From positions 3,702-13,436 of the forward strand of contig DJXE01000043.1 of assembly GCA_002449595.1 (NCBI GenBank): DNA of 9,735 bases, written 5' to 3'. The notes beneath the pieces are model-generated. The model saw only the letters and a program-made list of their open reading frames with translations. It had not been told where the DNA came from and ran no database searches. The first letter of the stretch is position 1. Every line of letters begins with the position of its first letter. The DNA comes from Lachnospiraceae bacterium UBA7012. Its GTDB lineage: Bacteria; Bacillota; Clostridia; Lachnospirales; Lachnospiraceae. The translations under genes and the position numbers were made by a program. Positions 6,937 through 9,735 of the stretch are shown one piece after another.

Positions 6937-6964
6937 GCTGACCACTTCCTCTCTCGATTTATCT

Positions 6965-6993
6965 CTTATCAAAATCGATCAACATCAGATCAA
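6965..6993 (-). promoter_or_regulatory. Candidate promoter of the 114-residue gene
   Basis: On the minus strand TTGATC (6988-6993), a 17-base spacer, then GATAAG (6965-6970). Each hexamer matches the consensus at four positions. Transcription would start near 6958, giving a leader of about 22 bases that contains the ribosome binding site. The -35 hexamer lies within a perfect 7+7 palindrome. Confidence 0.4.
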
Positions 6994-7008
6994 TATCAAA
7001 CATTGATC
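6988..7008. repeat. Perfect inverted repeat GATCAAT-N7-ATTGATC, likely operator
   Basis: Seven-base arms (6988-6994 and 7002-7008) with a seven-base spacer have a centre spacing of 14 bases between half-sites, which suits a dimeric DNA-binding protein. It covers the putative -35 element, so bound protein would block the promoter. Several more GATC copies surround it (6977, 7012, 7031). Confidence 0.45.
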
Positions 7009-7043
7009 GGTGATCTTCTCACTTTGTATCGATCGTATAGATT

Positions 7044-7075
7044 GATGCTCTTCTCATCAACTGCTTTGGAGCATC
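7044..7075 (-). terminator. Weak stem-loop downstream of traX
   Basis: Perfect seven-base arms GATGCTC (7044-7050) and GAGCATC (7069-7075) with an 18-base loop. It lies 53 bases after the traX stop and has no clear T tract. It could end traX transcription or be chance. The rest of 6973-7128 holds the promoter and palindrome described separately. Confidence 0.3.
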
Positions 7076-7128
7076 CCGTTCTTCCGCCATCTGCAGCACC
7101 GCGCACTTCAGGATCTCGATTGCTTCCC

Positions 7129-7899
7129 TTATATGCCTCGGAACATCAAATACTTCACAAGCCCGATCACAGTAAGGTGCGCCGGATAATAGACGTAGAA
7201 GAACCACTTGTTCCACTTGCGGAACCGGCGCGGCTTCTCATCACCACTGAAGTACAGCACGACGACTCCGGACAACGCCATCCCGACGACGTACGCGAGG
7301 CTATGCAGCGCCGCGCCGAAGTACGTCGCGGCTGACACATCGGCAATCGGCATTCCCGGCGCCGCGCGAGCCTGCAGCTCCTGTGCCAGCATGATGAAAA
7401 AGTACACGACAATGATCTTCGCATAGGCCGCTGCAGTTTTCTTTTTGTCGCCGGCTGCACTTGCGAACAGCAGCGTTTCCGCCGGCAGGATCACCGCCCA
7501 GTCACAGAAAACGGACGTTCCGATCAGCAGCGCGATCTTCAGCGGCTTCAGGGTCGGGTCCTGCTCGCGGTCCCGCACGTACAGGATCCCGAAGCAGATC
7601 AGCAGCGTGAACATCACATTCAGCTGCTGAAAGCCGAACGCCTTGTAGTAGGGGATCTGTGAGAGCAGGGCGAATACCAGGAGGCGGAGCGCATATGCTT
7701 TTCTGCTGGAGGTATGCTGATAGCCTTCCACCAGGTAATAGCACATCGTGATCGCCGTGAAGCTGCCGATGTCCCGGAAGATCTCAAAGAGCAGGGTCCC
7801 CTCCTTAAGCAGCGCGAACGCGATGTGATTGAAGGTCATCGCGATGATCGCGATGTACTTGATCGCATCCCGGCTGAGGCCGCGCGCGCCGGTGCTCAT
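7129..7899 (-). CDS. traX: TraX-family membrane protein
   Basis: A 256-residue polytopic membrane protein of the TraX family. F-plasmid TraX N-acetylates pilin. Chromosomal homologues are common in Clostridia with unknown acceptors and are related in fold to membrane acyltransferases. The N-terminal LSRDAIKYIAIIAMTFNHIA (8-27) with His25 is the family hallmark. The C-terminal WFFYVYYPAHLTVIGLVKYL (232-251) with His241 is the second. Between them are about six further hydrophobic segments (such as 42-60, 70-84, 93-107, 120-145, 160-175, 192-218). The start at 7899 is chosen because its ATG overlaps the stop of the upstream gene (ATGA) and the family sequence begins eight residues later. The frame remains open to 8097, but the added residues are shadow of the neighbour. 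No pilin or conjugation gene is nearby, so a role in modifying a cell-surface molecule is more likely than transfer. Confidence 0.88.
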   Translation of the reverse strand: MSTGARGLSRDAIKYIAIIAMTFNHIAFALLKEGTLLFEIFRDIGSFTAITMCYYLVEGYQHTSSRKAYALRLLVFALLSQIPYYKAFGFQQLNVMFTLLICFGILYVRDREQDPTLKPLKIALLIGTSVFCDWAVILPAETLLFASAAGDKKKTAAAYAKIIVVYFFIMLAQELQARAAPGMPIADVSAATYFGAALHSLAYVVGMALSGVVVLYFSGDEKPRRFRKWNKWFFYVYYPAHLTVIGLVKYLMFRGI

Positions 7900-8162
7900 G
7901 CGCCCCACACTTTCAGCAGCAGGAAGATGACGATCCCGAAGGCCGCGAGGTAAATGAGGCCGATCAGCAGCGCGGCGCCCATCGCGCCAAACACCGCCGC
8001 CAGTCTCTCCTGCCGCGTCATCTGCGTCTCCCAGGGCCTGTCCTCCCCCGGCGCACCTTCCGCACCGGCCTGCGCCTGCCGCTTCGCGGGGCGCCATCTC
8101 CGCTCCGGGATCGCGCTCATATCCGCCACTGTCCGGCCGTCGTCGTAATCGTCTCTTCTCAT
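7896..8162 (-). CDS. Small single-pass membrane protein coupled to traX
   Basis: An 88-residue protein of no known family. Residues 1-50 are hydrophilic, Arg/Asp/Pro-rich and probably disordered. Residues about 56-83 (LAAVFGAMGAALLIGLIYLA and onward) form one long membrane segment near the C-terminus, in the manner of a tail-anchored protein. The start has GGAGAG four bases upstream (TGGAGAGACG then ATG). Its stop overlaps the traX start as ATGA, so the two are translated together and may form a complex, for example with this protein as substrate or regulator; that is inference. It begins 70 bases after the end of the peptide transporter operon, and no clear promoter was seen in the gap, which is mostly a hairpin. 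It could be transcribed by read-through. Confidence 0.75.
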   Translation of the reverse strand: MRRDDYDDGRTVADMSAIPERRWRPAKRQAQAGAEGAPGEDRPWETQMTRQERLAAVFGAMGAALLIGLIYLAAFGIVIFLLLKVWGA

Positions 8163-8186
8163 CGTCTCTCCACTCCGGATACAGCG

Positions 8187-8224
8187 CGGGCGGAGGGGCA
8201 GCCTGCCGGCGCGCTCTCCGCCCG
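8187..8224 (-). terminator. Hairpin after the peptide transporter operon
   Basis: Nine-pair stem CGGGCGGAG (8187-8195) with CTCCGCCCG (8216-8224). The loop contains a smaller dyad GGC-N5-GCC. It starts eight bases after the oppF stop. There is no T tract, so it may be a weak terminator, a 3' end stabiliser, or both. Confidence 0.45.
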
Positions 8225-8232
8225 ATGATCGT

Positions 8233-9249
8233 TTACTTGTCGTACAGGTGGCACACCACGAAATGCCCCGGCTCGACTTCCCGCTGGACGGGCGCCTCCT
8301 CCATGCACCGCTTCGTGCAGTGCCGGCATCTCGTGTGGAACTTGCAGCCCGACGGCGGGTTCGCCGGCGAGGGGATCGAACCTTCCAGCACGATCCGGTT
8401 CATCTTCGCGTCCGGATCCGGGACGGGGATCGCCGAGAACAGCGCCTCCGTGTAAGGGTGCAGCGGATGGCGGAAGATGTCTTCCTTCTTTCCATACTCG
8501 ACGAGATTGCCCAGGTACATGACGCCCACGGTGTCGGAGATGTGCTCCACGACCGAGAGGTCATGCGAGATGAACAGGTACGTCAGTTTGTACTCGTCCT
8601 GCAGCTCGCCCAGAAGATTGATGATCTGCGCCTGGATCGAGACGTCCAGCGCCGAGACCGGCTCGTCGCAGACGATGAACTGCGGATTCAGCGCAAGAGC
8701 CCGCGCGATGCAGATCCTCTGCCGCTGTCCGCCGGAGAACTCGTGCGGATAGCGGTCCTTGTGGAACGGCTGCAGCCCGCACTCGTCCATGATCTTGTCA
8801 ATGTAATCCTCGTACTCGGCCTTCGGCACGATTCCGTGCTCCCTTACGGCCTCGCCGATGATCTCCCCGACCGGGAGCCTCGGCGACAGCGAGGAGAACG
8901 GATCCTGGAAGATGATCTGCATCTTCGTCCTCATGTGCCGCATCTCCTCATGAGAGAGGTCGTATACTTCTTTTCCCTCGAAAAGCACGTCTCCGCCGGT
9001 CTTGTCTCCCGCAAGGCGCAGGATCGTGCGGCCGGTCGTCGTCTTGCCGCAGCCGGACTCGCCGACCAGGCCCATCGTCGTTCCGCGCTCGAGGCCAAAC
9101 GTCACGCCGTCGACTGCCTTGACCTGCCCGACGACGCGGTTCATCATGCCGCCGCGGATCGGGAAGTACTTCTTCAGGTCCCGGACCATCAGGATATTTT
9201 TGCTGTCCCACTGAAGGGGCTCTTTTGATATCTCCTGTTTATTCGCCAT
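8233..9249 (-). CDS. oppF: Oligopeptide/dipeptide ABC transporter ATP-binding protein (OppF/DppF)
   Basis: A 338-residue cytoplasmic ATPase that powers peptide import as a pair with OppD/DppD. Walker A is GESGCGKTT (63-71), the Q-loop Gln115 lies in [10 protein letters not shown], the signature is FSGGQRQR (171-178), Walker B is FIVCDEP (191-197, Asp195-Glu196), the D-loop is SALD (199-202) and the switch His229 lies in ISHD. The C-terminal oligopeptide-specific domain (oligo_HPY) is complete with [10 protein letters not shown] and a Cys motif, Cys302, 308, 315 and 333, with an extra Cys311. Related proteins bind an iron-sulfur cluster at these four cysteines. OppF/DppF rather than OppD is chosen because it is the downstream gene and has the N-terminal [10 protein letters not shown] phrase typical of that paralogue. 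The start is one base after the oppD stop and has AGGAAAGAGG upstream. Whether the substrate is dipeptide, oligopeptide or another solute cannot be told; the permease and binding protein genes are outside the window. Confidence 0.93.
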   Translation of the reverse strand: MANKQEISKEPLQWDSKNILMVRDLKKYFPIRGGMMNRVVGQVKAVDGVTFGLERGTTMGLVGESGCGKTTTGRTILRLAGDKTGGDVLFEGKEVYDLSHEEMRHMRTKMQIIFQDPFSSLSPRLPVGEIIGEAVREHGIVPKAEYEDYIDKIMDECGLQPFHKDRYPHEFSGGQRQRICIARALALNPQFIVCDEPVSALDVSIQAQIINLLGELQDEYKLTYLFISHDLSVVEHISDTVGVMYLGNLVEYGKKEDIFRHPLHPYTEALFSAIPVPDPDAKMNRIVLEGSIPSPANPPSGCKFHTRCRHCTKRCMEEAPVQREVEPGHFVVCHLYDK

Positions 9250-9250
9250 C

Positions 9251-9735
9251 TCAGCCCTCTTTCCTCGAATAGCTCTCGAGAATGATCTGCGACTCCGCCT
9301 TCGGCAGCGCTGCCGCCGCCTCCGCGTACTGCTCGTAGTACCTGTAGCAGGACACCGTGTGCGTCTCGGACAGCTTGATCTCGCAGGGATACTCGCCGTC
9401 GCAGCACGGCAGCTTCATCTCGCAGCGGTCCCGGAAATAGCAGTAGTCCGGCATGTTGATCGGATTCGGCACCTTGCCGGGGATCGAGTACAGTTTGTCG
9501 GTCCTTCGCCCGACGACCGGTTTCGAGGCCATCAGGCCGATCGTGTACGGGTGGGCGGGATTCGAGAAGATCTCCTTCGCAGTTCCCTTTTCAATCACGC
9601 GGCCCGCGTACATGACGACCACATAGTCCGCCATCTCGGCGATGACGCCGAGGTCGTGCGTGATCAGCATGATCGACGAATGGATCCGGTCCTTCAGGTT
9701 TCGGAGCAGGTCAAGGATCTGCGCCTGGATCGTGA
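9251..9735 (-). CDS. oppD: Oligopeptide/dipeptide ABC transporter ATP-binding protein (OppD/DppD), C-terminal half
   Basis: Partial; the N-terminal half including Walker A and B is beyond the window end, and 160 residues remain. The visible part starts in the D-loop region ([13 protein letters not shown]), then carries the switch histidine in [25 protein letters not shown], and the oligo_HPY domain with [15 protein letters not shown] cysteine-rich tail follows with six cysteines between CYFRDRC and VSCYRYY, compatible with an iron-sulfur site as in related peptide transporter ATPases. LITHDLGV and the position upstream of the OppF-type gene identify it as the OppD/DppD paralogue. The stop is separated from the next start by one base, so the two ATPases are translationally coupled. 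Confidence 0.92.
   Translation of the reverse strand, partial: TIQAQILDLLRNLKDRIHSSIMLITHDLGVIAEMADYVVVMYAGRVIEKGTAKEIFSNPAHPYTIGLMASKPVVGRRTDKLYSIPGKVPNPINMPDYCYFRDRCEMKLPCCDGEYPCEIKLSETHTVSCYRYYEQYAEAAAALPKAESQIILESYSRKEG

Noticed and set aside
6937..6972. TTG-initiated extension of the 114-residue gene
   Set aside because: Overlaps the putative promoter -10; the ATG at 6936 has a good ribosome binding site.
6493..7128. CRISPR-like array from repeated TTGAT and GATC words
   Set aside because: Words are too short and irregularly spaced; better explained as an operator and a local duplication.
7900..8097. N-terminal extension of traX
   Set aside because: Gly/Arg/Asp-rich shadow of the coupled 88-residue gene; TraX hallmark sequence begins just after the ATG at 7899.
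8248..9228. Plus-strand reading frame of 326 residues opposite oppF
   Set aside because: Antisense shadow rich in Arg, Asp and His; oppF has all ABC motifs.

Overview
The window looks like chromosomal DNA from a high-GC member of the Clostridia, probably Lachnospiraceae-like. This rests on the Gram-positive style AAAGGAGG and GGAGG ribosome binding sites, the family variants present (a Firmicute-type Y-family polymerase, a short CstA, a stand-alone TraX-family protein), and GC-rich coding DNA broken by short AT-rich intergenic patches. The taxonomic call is inference; there is no rRNA or other strong marker.

Layout from left to right. (1) The 5' part of a Y-family DNA polymerase gene (minus strand, cut by the window start) is divergent from (2) a CstA-family peptide/pyruvate-type transporter gene (plus strand), with a 200-bp AT-rich region holding both promoters between them. 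A strong hairpin ends cstA. (3) A plus-strand three-gene group follows: a membrane protein with a possible PH-like N-terminal domain, a MoxR/CbbQ/NorQ-type AAA+ ATPase, and a NorD/CbbO/CobT-type von Willebrand factor A (VWA) protein. The last two overlap by ATGA. The group ends at a hairpin that includes the VWA stop codon. (4) From here the strand flips to minus: a small hypothetical gene with its own putative promoter and palindrome, a TraX-family membrane acyltransferase gene translationally coupled to an 88-residue single-pass membrane protein, and (5) the end of an oligopeptide/dipeptide ABC transporter operon (OppF/DppF ATPase complete, OppD/DppD ATPase cut by the window end).

How the genes may work together. 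CstA and the Opp/Dpp ATPases both fit import of peptides or small carbon compounds, but they lie in separate transcription units. The MoxR-VWA pair belongs to a broad class in which a ring ATPase and a MIDAS-containing adaptor remodel or mature a target protein or metal centre. No target enzyme (NO reductase, RuBisCO, chelatase) is next to it here. The membrane protein just upstream is therefore the best candidate partner. This three-gene module is the part of the window most likely to hold undescribed biology. No CRISPR array, insertion sequence, prophage gene, tRNA or rRNA was seen.
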